The notes beneath the pieces are model-generated. The model saw only the letters and a list, made by a program, of their open reading frames with translations. It ran no database searches and was not told the origin of the DNA. The translations under genes and the position numbers were made by a program. Shown piece by piece: positions 1 to 9,358 of a DNA stretch of 64,000 bases. The stretch lies in contig NZ_JAFBCJ010000001.1 of assembly GCF_016907675.1 (NCBI RefSeq), positions 4,960,001 to 5,024,000 of the forward strand, written 5' to 3'. This stretch comes from Geodermatophilus bullaregiensis. Lineage in GTDB: Bacteria > Actinomycetota > Actinomycetes > Mycobacteriales > Geodermatophilaceae. Positions within the stretch are counted from its first letter, which is position 1, and each line of letters begins with the position of its first letter.

Positions 1-505
1 TCCGGCCGCGGAAGCGCTCCCGGCCCTCGAAGACCGGGGTGAAGCCCTCGTCGTAGCGGTAGTAGCCACCGGCGGCGAACACCCAGCCGGCGGTGAGCGT
101 GCTGCGCTCCCCGGTGTCGGTGCGCTCGACCTCGACCGTCCAGCGGGCGTCCTCCGACGACCAGGACGCCGCCAGCACCTTCGTGTGGAAGCGCACCTTC
201 TCGTCGATGCCGTGCTCGGCCGCGGTCTCGCGCAGGTAGGCGAGGATGCGGTCGGCGTCGGCGATCGAGCGGGCGTCGCGCCACGGCTTGAACTCGTAGC
301 CGAAGGTGTGCAGGTCGGAGTCCGACCGGATGCCCGGGTAGCGGAACAGGTCCCACGTGCCGCCGGTCGCGCCGCGGGCCTCGAGCAGCGCGACGGAGCG
401 CCGCGGGTGGTCGCGCTGCAGGTAGTACGCGGCGCCGATGCCGGAGATGCCGGCACCGACGATGACGACGTCGAGGTGCTCGACCGGCGTCGCGGGAGAG
501 GTCAC
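1..505 (-). CDS. Flavin-containing / Baeyer-Villiger-type monooxygenase, N-terminal part (cut by window edge)
   Basis: The GTG start at 505 is preceded by GGAG five bases upstream. The product begins with a hydrophobic beta strand and the FAD dinucleotide motif GAGISGIG near residue 15, then GTWDLFRYPGIRSDSD, a stretch typical of flavin-containing and Baeyer-Villiger monooxygenases that insert oxygen into ketones using NADPH. Only the first 168 codons lie in the window; the substrate-binding half is missing, so the substrate cannot be inferred. It is divergent from a PucR-type regulator at 623, which may control it. Confidence 0.88.
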   Translation of the reverse strand, partial: MTSPATPVEHLDVVIVGAGISGIGAAYYLQRDHPRRSVALLEARGATGGTWDLFRYPGIRSDSDLHTFGYEFKPWRDARSIADADRILAYLRETAAEHGIDEKVRFHTKVLAASWSSEDARWTVEVERTDTGERSTLTAGWVFAAGGYYRYDEGFTPVFEGRERFRGR

Positions 506-583
506 GGAGGCTCCAGGGTCGGGGACTGCAGGGGGGCGCTCCGTCCCACGATCCGTGCCCGTCGCGGTCGACACCAGGACGAC

Positions 584-613
584 GTGCACCAGGATCCTCC
601 GCAGGTGGTGCAC
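584..613. promoter_or_regulatory. Inverted repeat in the monooxygenase/PucR divergent promoter region
   Basis: GTGCACCA (584-591) and TGGTGCAC (606-613) form a perfect 8-bp inverted repeat with a 14-base spacer, ending nine bases before the GTG of the PucR-like gene. The position in a 117-base divergent gap fits an operator for autoregulation and for control of the monooxygenase. The binding protein is inferred, not shown. Confidence 0.5.
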
Positions 614-622
614 ACTGCCCGG

Positions 623-1852
623 GTGACCGACTGGCCGGCCGTCTCCCCGCGGGTGCGCGACCTGTTCCGGCGGGGCGCGGAGGTCGCGCTGGACCCGCGG
701 GCGGCCTGGGTGGAGGAGATGCACGCCGCGGCCCTGGGCGGCAGCCGCATGCGGCCGGTCGCCGAGGACCCCGTGCTCGCCGCGGCGACCCGGCGCTCCA
801 CGCTGGCCAACCTCCTGCACTGGGCCGCGGCCAACGTCCAGCACCCCGGGGCGCGGGTGCCGGTGGACCTCGGACCGGAGGTGCTCGAGGCCGCGCGGGA
901 CCTGGTGCGCCGCGGACTCGACCAGAGCGGCCTGGACGCCTACCGGACGGCGCAGGGCGTGGCCTGGCGCCGCTGGATGGAGATCTGCTTCGAGCTGACC
1001 GGCGACCCCGCCGAGCTGCGCGAGCTGCTCGACGTCTCGGCGCTGTCGATCACCACCTTCGTCGACGACACCGTGGCCGCGGTCTCGGAGCGGATGCTCG
1101 CCGAGCGGGCCGAGCTCACCCGCGGCGCGCACGCCGACCGGCGGGCCGCGGTGACCCTGCTGCTGGAGGGCGCGCCGCTCGGCCGGGCCCGCGCCGAGGC
1201 GCAGCTCGGCTACGGCCTGGCCGGACCGCACACCGCGGCCATCGTCTGGAGCGGCTCCGGCCGCGCGGCCCCCGAGCAGCTCGAGGCCGCGGCGGAGGCA
1301 GCGGTCCGGGCGAGTGGCGCCCCGCACCGGCTCACCGTCGTGGCCAGCGCCGCGGCGCTGTGGGTGTGGCTGCCGGTCGGCACCGCGCCCCGGACGGGCG
1401 ACCTCGCCGCCGAGCTGGCGGGCGCCCCCGACGTCCGCGTGGCCGTGGGCCGGCCGGGCCGCGGCGTCGAGGGCTTCCGGCGCAGCCACCTCGACGCCGC
1501 CACCACCCAGCGGATGCTCACCCGCCTCACCTCGCCGCAGCAGGTGGCCCGCTACGAGGACGTGCAGCTCGTCGCGCTGCTCACCAGCGAGCCCACCGCG
1601 GTCGACGAGTTCCTCGCCGACACCCTCGGCGGCCTGCTCACCGCGGACGCCGACACCCGCGGGACCGTCCTGACCTACGTGCGCGAGCTGGGCAACGCCT
1701 CGCGGACGGCCGCCCGGCTGTACACCCACCGCAACACCGTGCTGCGCCGGCTGGCCCGCGCCGACGAGCTGCTGCCGCGGCCCCTCGCCGACGACGTCCT
1801 CGGCGTCGCCGCGGCACTGGAGGTCCTGCGGTGGCGCGGAGCCGCCGGCTGA
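623..1852 (+). CDS. PucR-family transcriptional regulator (C-terminal helix-turn-helix)
   Basis: 409 aa. The C-terminal block (about residues 350-405) contains TYVRELGNASRTAARLYTHR followed by NTVLRRLARADELL, the PucR/CdaR-type helix-turn-helix (HTH_30). The N-terminal half is helical and resembles the RsbRD-like regulator segment of this family. Members usually activate neighbouring catabolic genes; the divergent monooxygenase is the natural candidate target. The GTG at 623 was chosen because upstream codons in frame would run across the neighbouring gene's promoter and read as low-complexity sequence. Confidence 0.85.
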   Translation: MTDWPAVSPRVRDLFRRGAEVALDPRAAWVEEMHAAALGGSRMRPVAEDPVLAAATRRSTLANLLHWAAANVQHPGARVPVDLGPEVLEAARDLVRRGLDQSGLDAYRTAQGVAWRRWMEICFELTGDPAELRELLDVSALSITTFVDDTVAAVSERMLAERAELTRGAHADRRAAVTLLLEGAPLGRARAEAQLGYGLAGPHTAAIVWSGSGRAAPEQLEAAAEAAVRASGAPHRLTVVASAAALWVWLPVGTAPRTGDLAAELAGAPDVRVAVGRPGRGVEGFRRSHLDAATTQRMLTRLTSPQQVARYEDVQLVALLTSEPTAVDEFLADTLGGLLTADADTRGTVLTYVRELGNASRTAARLYTHRNTVLRRLARADELLPRPLADDVLGVAAALEVLRWRGAAG

Positions 1853-1932
1853 CCGGAGCCGCGAGTCGGCACCGGGGTGCGGATCCGGACGATCCCGTCC
1901 ACGATGGGCGCAGGGGACGGTGGAGGTCGACG

Positions 1933-4900
1933 ATGGCGATGACCCTCCTGCCGCGCTACGGCGTGGCCCGTGCCGCGCTGACCGTCACGGCCCGCGTGGC
2001 CGTGACCGGCGCGAGCCTGGCCGCCGTGCCCGCCCTCGTCACCGCCGACCTGCTCGGGGCCTCGACGCGCACGTCGGCCCGTGCGGTGCGGGCGGCCGCC
2101 GGGCTCACCGACCGCTCCGTCGACCGGGCGCGGACGGCCGCGGTCTCCGGCGTCCGCGCGGTCGGCACGCTGGTGACCGGGGCCGACCCGCTGCCCACCG
2201 GCCGGGTCCGCGACCTCGCCGTCGCCGCCCGGGGCCTGTTCGAGCCGCCGGACCAGCGGCGCACGCCGCGCACGTGGGCCGACTCCGGCTTCGTGCAGGT
2301 CGAGGTCCCGGAGCCGGCGCCGGACGCCCCACCGGACGCCGGCCGTGTCCTGCGCGAACGGCTCGAGCGGCTCGAGGGCGTGCGGTGGGCGGCGGTCAAC
2401 GAGGTGGTCGGCCGGGTGCTGGTCGCCGTCGACCAGCGGCGGGTCGGCGTCGACGACGTGGTCGAGACGGTCGGCGCCCTGCACCGGACGGCGGCCGGCG
2501 ACGACGGGCTGCCCGAGCGCGAGGACCACCCCGCCGACCTCGAGCCGGTGCTGGCGGCGTTGGCCTCGGCGGCCGTCGACCTCCTCGCCGTCGGGGTGGC
2601 CGCCGCCGGCCGGGCGCTGCCGGTCCCGCCGCTGTCCCGGCACGTGACCCTGGCCCTGCCGCTGCTCGACTCGCAGGACTGGCTCACCCGCGCGCTGACC
2701 CGGCGGATCGGTGGCGTCGGCACCGGCCTGGCCTTCGACGGGCTCTCGGCACTCCTGCACTCGCTGACCCAGAGCCCGACGGTGCCGGCCCTCAACGCCA
2801 TCGGCTCGGTGCAGCAGGCGCTGGAGGCGCGCGCCCGCCGCCAGGTGTGGCGCCGTCGCGAGGAGGACCTGTGCCGCCCCCGGCCCGGCGACCGGGTGGG
2901 CGGTCCGGTGTCCGACGACGGCGGGCGGCCGGTGCCGCTGCCCCCGGGCACCGTCGAGCGCTACACCGCGCGGCTGGGGCCGGCGACCACCGCCGTCGCG
3001 CTGCTCGTGTTGGCGCTGACCCGCCGGCCCGGCCGCTCGGCCGACCTGGTCAAGGCGCTGAGCCCCAAGGCCGCGCTGCAGGGGCGGGAGTCCTTCGCCG
3101 CGACGCTGGACCTGCTGATGTGCCGGTCCGGCGTGGTGCCGATGGACGGGTCGGTCTACCGCCGCCTGGACCGCGTCGACTGCGTGGTCGTCGACGGCGC
3201 CGCGCTGTGCACCGGCCCGCCGGTGGTGCTGGAGGCCACCTCCGAAGGCGAGGCCGGTGGTCAGGACTGGGACGACGCCCGCGTGTGGACGGCGGCGTCG
3301 CGGCTGCTGGACGGCGACGCCGGCGCGGACGGGGGGCGGGGCCCGGACGGCACCCGTCTCGGGCCGCCGCGGGAGACGCCGGAGGCGCCGGGCGCGCAGG
3401 TGCGGACCCTGCTGCACGGCCGGCGCCGGGTCGGGACGGTCGTCGTCGCCCGGGAGCTCGACCCGCACGCGGAGGCACTGCTGGGCGCGGCCGGCTCGGC
3501 CGGGCACCTGGTCGTGCTCACCGCGCACGCCGGCGCCCGCGACGTCGCCGGCATGGCCGGGCAGGTCGCGCCGGCCGACGAGCCGCTCGCGCGGACCGTG
3601 CGCCGGCTGCAGGGCGAGGGGCACGGCGTCCTGCTGGTCACGGCCACCGACGCCGCCGCGCTGCTCGCCGCCGACGTCGGCGTGGCCCCGGTCGGGCCGG
3701 AGCACTCGCCGGCCTGGGGGGCCGACCTGCTCACCGGGCCCGGGCTGGCCCCGGTCTGCCGGGTGGTGTCCGCGACGGCCGACGCCCGGGCGGTGAGTCG
3801 CCGGTCGGTGCAGGGCGCCGTGACCGCCAACGTCCTCGGCGCGCTGCTCGCCGCGGTCGGCTCGGCGCTGTACGGGCAGCGGAAGGCGACCACGCCGGGC
3901 AAGACGGCCACCCTGGTGGCGATCGCCGACGGCGCGTGGACGGCGGTCCGGGTCGCCCGCCGTCCGGACCCCGCCGTGTCGGTGCACACGCCCTGGCACG
4001 CGCTCGACCCCGACGACGTCCTCCGCCGGCTGGCCGCGCTGCCCGACGCGCCCGGGCCGCGGTCCCGCCGGCGCGTCCCCGGCGCCGCGCTGCTGCGGGG
4101 GCCGCTCCGGTTCGGGCGGACCGTGGCCGCGGAGCTGGCCGACCCGCTGACCCCGGTCCTCGGCGCCGGCGCGGGCGCCACCGCGGTGCTCGGCGAGAGC
4201 GCCGACGCGATCCTGGTCGGCAGCGTGACGGTCGGCAACGCGCTGCTCGGCGCGCTGCAGCGGATGCGCGCGGAGACGGCGCTGGAGTCGCTGCTGCTCG
4301 AGCAGGACGTCCTCGCGCACCGCGAGACCGACGGCGGCCTGGAGGAGGTGCCGGCCGGGCAGCTGCGGGTCGGCGACGTCGTCGCGGTCTCCTCCGGCGA
4401 CGTGGTGGCCGCCGACGCCCGGCTGCTCGAGGTGGCCGACCTGGAGGTCGACGAGTCGAGCCTGACCGGCGAGTCGCTGGCCGTGGCCAAGTCGGTGGCG
4501 GCCACGCCGGGCGCGGAGGTGGCCGACCGCCGCTGCATGCTCCTCGACGGCACGACGGTGGTGGCCGGCACCGGCCGGGCCGTCGTCGTCGCGGTCGGGA
4601 CGGCGACGCAGGCCGGGCGGGCGGCGCGCGCGGCCGGCCGGGCGGCCCCGCCGGCGGGGGTGCAGGCCCGGCTGGCCGAGCTGACCCGGTCGGTGCTGCC
4701 GCTGACGCTGGCCGGCGGCACCGCGGTCACCGCGCTGGGCGTGCTGTGGCGCCGTCCGCTGCGCGAGGCGGTGGGGTCCGGGGTCGCCGTCGCGGTCGCC
4801 GCAGTGCCGGAGGGGCTGCCGCTCGTGGCCACCGTCGCCCAGCAGGCCGCGGCCCGGCGGCTGTCGACGCGGGGCGCCGTCGTGCGCAGCGCGCGGGTGC

Positions 4901-6498
4901 TGGAGGCGCTGGGCCGGGTCGACACGGTCTGCTTCGACAAGACCGGCACGCTCACCGAGAACCGGCTGCAGGTGGTCCGGCTGGTCCCGCTGGCGGCCGG
5001 CGACTCCGACGGACCCGCCGACGAGGAGCTGCTGCGGCTGGCCGCGGCGGCCGTCGGCGCCGGCGACGACGAGGCGCACGAGACCGACCGCGCCGTGGTG
5101 GCCGCCGCCGCCGACCGCGGCGTCGCGGCCGACGGGGAGGCCGAGGCGTCGGTGCCGTTCGCCACGGGCCGCGGCTTCTCCGCCGCGCTGCGCGACGGGC
5201 TGCTGGTGGTCAAGGGCGCGCCGGAGGTGGTGCTGCGCCGGTGCACCGATCCCGGGGACGCGGCCCGCCGGGTGCGGGAGCTGGCCTGCGAGGGACTGCG
5301 GGTGCTCGCCGTCGCCGACCGCGCCGTCGAGGGCCGGCCCGACGACCTCGAGGCGGCCGCCGACGGGCTCACCCTCCGCGGGCTGGTGGGGCTGGCCGAC
5401 ACGGTGCGGCCGTCGTCGGCGGCGGCGGTCGAGCAGCTGCGCGCGGCCGGGGTGCGGGTGCTGGTGGCCACCGGCGACCACCCGGAGACCGCCGCGGCGA
5501 TCGCCGCGCAGGCCGGGGTCCCCGGCGCCGACCGGGTGGTGACCGGCGCGCAGCTGGCGCGCGCCTCGACGGCGGAGCGGGCGCGGCTGGTGGCCGACGC
5601 GGCGGTGTTCGCGCGGCTCTCGCCGGAGCAGAAGGTGCTGCTGGTCGGCGCGCTGCGCCGCGCCGGGGCGACGCTGGCCATGACCGGCGACGGGGTCAAC
5701 GACGCCGCGGCGATCCGGCTGGCCGACGTCGGGGTGGGCGTGGCCGGCGCGGAGTCCCCCGCGGCCCGCAGCGCCGCGGACCTGGTGGTCACCGACTGCG
5801 ACCTCACCCGGCTGGTCGACGCCGTCGCCGAGGGGCGGGCGCTGTGGTCGCGGGTGCGCGACGCCGTCGCCATCCTCGTCGGCGGCAACGCGGGGGAGGT
5901 GGCCTTCACCGTGCTGGGCACCGCGTTCGGCGGGCGGGCGCCGCTGGGCACCCGTCAGCTGCTGCTGGTCAACCTGCTCACCGACATGTTCCCGGCGCTG
6001 GCCGTCGCCGTCGCCGCGCCGCGGGCCGCGGCTCCCTCGTCCGACGGCGGGCCGCTGGCCGGGCACCCGCTGGAGGCGGTGCTGCTCGCCGGTCCGCAGC
6101 GCGGGTTCACCGCCTCGGTGCGGGAGCTGGTCGCCGTCCGCGGGGTGGCGACGGCGGCCGGCGCCACCGGCGCCTGGGCGACGGGGCGGCCGACCGGCCC
6201 GCGGCGGGCCGGCACCATGGGGCTGGCCGCGCTCATCGCCACCCAGCTCGGGCAGACCGCGTGGTCCGGGCGGCGCAGCCCGCTGGTCCTGGCCACGGCA
6301 GCCGGGTCGCTGCTCGCGCTGGTCGCCGTCGTCCAGACGCCCGGGGTGAGCCGGTTCTTCGGCTGCACGCCGCTGGACCCGCTGTCGTGGCTGGTCGTCC
6401 TCGCCTGGGCCGCCGCCGGCACCGCCGGCGCCGAGGTGCTGCCGCGGGTCCTCAAGCGTGCGGCTGGGAACCGCGGGACGGCGTCCGGCCCGGGGTGA
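1933..6498 (+). CDS. Large CtpH/CtpI-like P-type cation ATPase
   Basis: 1,521 aa. GGAGG lies six bases before the ATG. Core P-type motifs are all present: TGES at 845-848 (actuator), PEGLP at 959-963 (transmembrane ion site), DKTGT with phosphorylated Asp1002, and TGDGVND from 1251. The PEGL motif points to the P2-like group rather than CPx heavy-metal pumps. Ahead of the pump core lie about 700 extra residues, including a ferredoxin-like stretch (about 115-185, with GVRWAAVNEVVGRVLVAV) resembling an HMA domain but without CxxC. Length and layout match mycobacterial CtpH/CtpI, whose ions are poorly defined. No metal regulator is adjacent. Confidence 0.87.
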   Translation: MAMTLLPRYGVARAALTVTARVAVTGASLAAVPALVTADLLGASTRTSARAVRAAAGLTDRSVDRARTAAVSGVRAVGTLVTGADPLPTGRVRDLAVAARGLFEPPDQRRTPRTWADSGFVQVEVPEPAPDAPPDAGRVLRERLERLEGVRWAAVNEVVGRVLVAVDQRRVGVDDVVETVGALHRTAAGDDGLPEREDHPADLEPVLAALASAAVDLLAVGVAAAGRALPVPPLSRHVTLALPLLDSQDWLTRALTRRIGGVGTGLAFDGLSALLHSLTQSPTVPALNAIGSVQQALEARARRQVWRRREEDLCRPRPGDRVGGPVSDDGGRPVPLPPGTVERYTARLGPATTAVALLVLALTRRPGRSADLVKALSPKAALQGRESFAATLDLLMCRSGVVPMDGSVYRRLDRVDCVVVDGAALCTGPPVVLEATSEGEAGGQDWDDARVWTAASRLLDGDAGADGGRGPDGTRLGPPRETPEAPGAQVRTLLHGRRRVGTVVVARELDPHAEALLGAAGSAGHLVVLTAHAGARDVAGMAGQVAPADEPLARTVRRLQGEGHGVLLVTATDAAALLAADVGVAPVGPEHSPAWGADLLTGPGLAPVCRVVSATADARAVSRRSVQGAVTANVLGALLAAVGSALYGQRKATTPGKTATLVAIADGAWTAVRVARRPDPAVSVHTPWHALDPDDVLRRLAALPDAPGPRSRRRVPGAALLRGPLRFGRTVAAELADPLTPVLGAGAGATAVLGESADAILVGSVTVGNALLGALQRMRAETALESLLLEQDVLAHRETDGGLEEVPAGQLRVGDVVAVSSGDVVAADARLLEVADLEVDESSLTGESLAVAKSVAATPGAEVADRRCMLLDGTTVVAGTGRAVVVAVGTATQAGRAARAAGRAAPPAGVQARLAELTRSVLPLTLAGGTAVTALGVLWRRPLREAVGSGVAVAVAAVPEGLPLVATVAQQAAARRLSTRGAVVRSARVLEALGRVDTVCFDKTGTLTENRLQVVRLVPLAAGDSDGPADEELLRLAAAAVGAGDDEAHETDRAVVAAAADRGVAADGEAEASVPFATGRGFSAALRDGLLVVKGAPEVVLRRCTDPGDAARRVRELACEGLRVLAVADRAVEGRPDDLEAAADGLTLRGLVGLADTVRPSSAAAVEQLRAAGVRVLVATGDHPETAAAIAAQAGVPGADRVVTGAQLARASTAERARLVADAAVFARLSPEQKVLLVGALRRAGATLAMTGDGVNDAAAIRLADVGVGVAGAESPAARSAADLVVTDCDLTRLVDAVAEGRALWSRVRDAVAILVGGNAGEVAFTVLGTAFGGRAPLGTRQLLLVNLLTDMFPALAVAVAAPRAAAPSSDGGPLAGHPLEAVLLAGPQRGFTASVRELVAVRGVATAAGATGAWATGRPTGPRRAGTMGLAALIATQLGQTAWSGRRSPLVLATAAGSLLALVAVVQTPGVSRFFGCTPLDPLSWLVVLAWAAAGTAGAEVLPRVLKRAAGNRGTASGPG

Positions 6499-6669
6499 TG
6501 TGCGTCTGCGGGGCGTTCGCGGCCGTGGACGCGCCGCCACCGCACACCACCGGGGTCGAGGTCCTGGGCGGTCGCACGGGTCGCGTGCGCCGTCGCTCGT
6601 GTCCCTCGAGGCGGCCTGTGGGACGCGTCGGGCCTTGTGACGATCGTGGTTGTGACGTCAGCGACGGGC

Positions 6670-6697
6670 GCGAACGCGCAGCAACGTCAGCGTTCGC
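6670..6697. terminator. Hairpin between convergent genes
   Basis: GCGAACGC (6670-6677) pairs perfectly with GCGTTCGC (6690-6697) across a 12-base loop. It lies in the 266-base gap between the ATPase and the convergent SnoaL-like gene, suiting a bidirectional terminator. There is no T-tract. The rest of the gap holds a tandem TTGTGACG (6635-6642 and 6650-6657) and no convincing gene. Confidence 0.6.
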
Positions 6698-6764
6698 TGG
6701 CGCCAGTCCTGCCCGGGCGTGCCCGTCCAGCAGCACACACGACGCAGCCCCTCGGGCTCGGTCA

Positions 6765-7157
6765 TCAGAACATCCCGTTGTCGTTGGCGGAGTGGTCGGG
6801 GATGACCTGCAGGACATCCCAGTGCTCGACGACCTTGCCGTTCGGGTCGAGGCGGAAGATGTCGATGCCGGCGTAGTCGTGGTCGCCGGGCCAGGTCTGG
6901 TGGCAGTGCAGGACGACGTGGTCGCCCTCGGCGATCACGCGGACGAACCGCACCTGCTTGCCCGGGTGGTCGCGGGCCATTCGCTCGAAGTACTCGACGA
7001 AGGCGCTCTTGCCGTCCCCGACGTGCGGGTTGTGCTGGATGTAGGTGTCCCCTGCAAAGCGCTCCAGGGCCTCGGCCGGACGGCACTGGTTGAACATGAG
7101 GTCGTAGAAGGACCGCACCGTGTCCTTGTTGCGCTGCATCTGGTCGGAGGTGGTCAC
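6765..7157 (-). CDS. SnoaL-like (NTF2-fold) protein
   Basis: 130 aa. The GTG at 7157 follows AAGGAG. The sequence has the NTF2-like layout: an N-terminal helix (VRSFYDLMF), [15 protein letters not shown], then [19 protein letters not shown] and [12 protein letters not shown]. It belongs to the SnoaL-like group annotated as predicted aldol-condensation or cyclase-like enzymes. Many such proteins have no known substrate, and no biosynthetic cluster surrounds it, so the role is unassigned. It converges on the ATPase gene. Confidence 0.85.
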   Translation of the reverse strand: MTTSDQMQRNKDTVRSFYDLMFNQCRPAEALERFAGDTYIQHNPHVGDGKSAFVEYFERMARDHPGKQVRFVRVIAEGDHVVLHCHQTWPGDHDYAGIDIFRLDPNGKVVEHWDVLQVIPDHSANDNGMF

Positions 7158-7414
7158 GGTCGGCTCCTTCGACGAGACGGCAGGGGAGCTGAGACGGCGC
7201 GTTCGCCGAGACACTGCTGGCCGCGCCAACAGCGGGCAGGCGGGGTGGATTCCCCTCGCGGGGACCGTCCGGTGGAACGACCGTCCGAGGTCCTGGACGG
7301 ACGCCGACGAGGTGTCCCTCTGTGGGGGCTGCTCAGGGGCACCGCTGCCGGACGAGGATGGCGGCGTTCCACCGCACCCGCCGACGAACGCCCACCCGGG
7401 GACCGGACGAGATC

Positions 7415-7924
7415 ATGCATGCGCAGCACACCGTCGTCGAACCGCTGACGCGTGACCGCGCCGAGGCGCTGCTCGAGGGAGACGACGCCTTCACACGCCG
7501 GTTCGGCCACCGGGTGGCCGACGGCTACCTGGAGTTCCCGGAGGCCCTCCCCGCAACCGTCCAGGCGCTCCGGGACGGTGGGGAACCCGACTGGTCCAGT
7601 CACCTGATCATCGACCCCACGACGGCCACGGTCATCGGTCTCGGCGGCTTCAAGGGTCCACCGACCGACGGGTCCGTCGAGATCGGCTACAGCATCGCTC
7701 CGGCCCACCGGGGACGCGGCCACGCCACCGACGCCGCCCGCCGCCTGGTCGACATCGCGACCGCCCGTGGGGTGGCGCTGGTGTGTGCCCACACCCTCGC
7801 TGAGGAGAACCCCTCGACAGCGGTCCTCCGGCGTCTGGGCTTCCGACGCACCGGCGAGCTCGTCGACCCCGAGGTCGGCGCCGTCTGGCGCTGGGAGCGC
7901 ACGGCCGACACGAGGCACCCGTAG
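7415..7924 (+). CDS. GNAT-family N-acetyltransferase
   Basis: 169 aa. The acetyl-CoA-binding segment is VEIGYSIAPAHRGRGHATDA, containing the R-G-x-G-x-A pyrophosphate loop, and ENPSTAVLRRLGFRRTGE forms the typical last GNAT helix and strand. The fold resembles RimJ/RimL-type acetyltransferases acting on protein N termini or small amines; the substrate is unknown. The start is uncertain: ATG 7415 is taken because homology-like sequence begins there, but its ribosome site (GGACGA) is weak. Confidence 0.82.
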   Translation: MHAQHTVVEPLTRDRAEALLEGDDAFTRRFGHRVADGYLEFPEALPATVQALRDGGEPDWSSHLIIDPTTATVIGLGGFKGPPTDGSVEIGYSIAPAHRGRGHATDAARRLVDIATARGVALVCAHTLAEENPSTAVLRRLGFRRTGELVDPEVGAVWRWERTADTRHP

Positions 7925-7970
7925 CGCCGGGGAGCGGCGAGTTGTCGACGCAGCTGCTGCGGGAGCGCTC

Positions 7971-8006
7971 CTGCAGCGGCCACCCGAGCACACCGGGCGG
8001 CTGCAG
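7971..8006. terminator. Imperfect hairpin downstream of the GNAT gene
   Basis: CTGCAG occurs at 7971-7976 and 8001-8006, and the inner flanks (CCCG/CGGG) can extend pairing with small bulges. It sits between the convergent acetyltransferase and 47-aa genes. No T-tract is present. Confidence 0.4.
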
Positions 8007-8137
8007 GGGAACACGACCGCACCGCTACCCCGGAGGACGGACGACGACCGAGAACCTGCCGTCCGACGACGGCCGCGGGCCCGCCGTGGCGGGCCGCCCA
8101 GGGACCTGGGCAGTCCTGGCCTGCGCGAGACCGGACG

Positions 8138-8281
8138 TCAGGCGGTCGCGAGGATGCGCTGCAGCGCCGCCTCGACGTACTCCTCGTGCAGCTCCCGGAC
8201 GAGGTCCAGGCGGTCCTCGGCGACGGCGGCGTTGACCCGCCACACGTAGCTCTCGTGCAGCTCGGTCAGCTCTGCGTGCAC
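8138..8281 (-). CDS. Small uncharacterised protein (47 aa)
   Basis: The GTG start is preceded by the strong site GGAGGAG. The product begins VHAELTELHESYVWRVNAAV and continues with a second amphipathic stretch LDLVRELHEEYVEAALQRIL, giving two predicted helices rich in Glu, Leu and Arg and no membrane segment. Protein-like composition plus a good ribosome site support a real gene. I do not recognise a function. It lies 108 bases upstream of no other minus-strand gene and is transcribed after the quinone oxidoreductase, separated from it by a gap. Confidence 0.6.
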   Translation of the reverse strand: MHAELTELHESYVWRVNAAVAEDRLDLVRELHEEYVEAALQRILATA

Positions 8282-8389
8282 GGCTCCTCCTCCCGTCGGT
8301 GTCCCCTTCAGTGTCCTGCGGGGAGCAGCGCGGGAGCGGCAGGACGGGCTGCCGATCGAGTCACACCGGGGTGCGCCGGCCGCGGACGC

Positions 8390-9358
8390 TCAGCTCCGCA
8401 CCCGCAGCAGCACCTTGCCGGTGGCGCGGCGCTCGTCGAGCTCGGTGACCGCCGCCGCGGCGTCGGCCAGGTCGTGCACCGAGCCGATCACCGGCCGCAG
8501 CCGGCCCTGCTCGAGCAGTGGCAGCAGGTCGCGCCACTGCTCCTGCACGTAGCCGGGCTCGCCGCTCCAGAAGGCGCCCCAGCCGACGCCGACGACCGAG
8601 ACGTTGTTGAGCAGCAGCCGGTTGACCTTGACCGTGGGGATCTCGCCACCGGTGAAGCCGAGGACCAGCAGCCGCCCCTCGCGGGCGAGGCTCCGCACCG
8701 AGTCGGTGAACCGGTCGCCGCCCACCGGGTCGGCGACGACGTCGACGCCGCGGCCGCCGGTCAGCTCCTTCACGCGCTCGCGGAAGCCGTCGGCGAGCAC
8801 GACCTCGTCGGCGCCGGCGGCCCGGGCGGCCTCGCCCTTGGCCTCGCTGGACACCACCGCGAGCACGCGGGCGCCGTAGGCGCTCGCCAGCTGGATGCCT
8901 GCCGTCCCGAGACCACCCGCGGCACCGTGCACGAGCACCGTCTCGCCCTCCTGCAGCCGGCCGCGGCGGCGCAGCGCGAAGTGTATGGTCAGGTAGTTCA
9001 TCGGCAGCGCGGCGCCCTGCTCGAGGCTCACGCCGTCGGGGAGCGGGAAGACGAACCCCGGGTCGGCGGCGGCCACCTCGGCGAAGCCGCCGAACCCCGG
9101 GAAGGCGGCCACCCGCTGACCGGCGGTGAACCCGCTGCCCTCCGGGGCGCTGCGCACGACGCCGGCGACCTCGCTGCCGGGCACGAACGGCACCGGGGGC
9201 TTGAGCTGGTACTCGCCCCGGCTGAGCAGCACCTCGGGGAAGGTCACGCCGGCGACGTGGACGTCGACGACGACCTTCCCGCCGGCGTCGGGCTCGGGGA
9301 CGTCGACGACCGAGATGGCCGACGGGCCGTCGAGGGTGGCGATCTGGGCGGCGCGCAC
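8390..9358 (-). CDS. NADPH:quinone oxidoreductase family protein (zinc-independent MDR)
   Basis: 322 aa. GGAG precedes the GTG at 9358. The N-terminal GroES-like half includes VAGVTFPEVLLSRGEYQLKP and PFVPGSEVAGVV; the nucleotide-binding half has LVHGAAGGLGTAGIQLA (the AAGGVG-type NADPH loop of this family) and a conserved C-terminal GKVLLRV. The structural and catalytic zinc ligands of alcohol dehydrogenases are absent, which fits the quinone oxidoreductase/crotonyl-CoA reductase-like branch. It probably reduces quinones or enones. It is divergent from pyruvate carboxylase, with a 112-base shared gap. Confidence 0.9.
   Translation of the reverse strand: MRAAQIATLDGPSAISVVDVPEPDAGGKVVVDVHVAGVTFPEVLLSRGEYQLKPPVPFVPGSEVAGVVRSAPEGSGFTAGQRVAAFPGFGGFAEVAAADPGFVFPLPDGVSLEQGAALPMNYLTIHFALRRRGRLQEGETVLVHGAAGGLGTAGIQLASAYGARVLAVVSSEAKGEAARAAGADEVVLADGFRERVKELTGGRGVDVVADPVGGDRFTDSVRSLAREGRLLVLGFTGGEIPTVKVNRLLLNNVSVVGVGWGAFWSGEPGYVQEQWRDLLPLLEQGRLRPVIGSVHDLADAAAAVTELDERRATGKVLLRVRS

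Noticed and set aside
1675-6540. Very long open frame antisense to the P-type ATPase gene
   Set aside because: The translation is low-complexity Arg/Gly/Pro/His with no domain; GC-rich DNA leaves antisense frames open, and the plus-strand frame has all ATPase motifs.
6653-6660. TGACGTCA palindrome and TTGTGACG tandem as an operator
   Set aside because: They lie between two convergent gene ends, where no promoter is expected.
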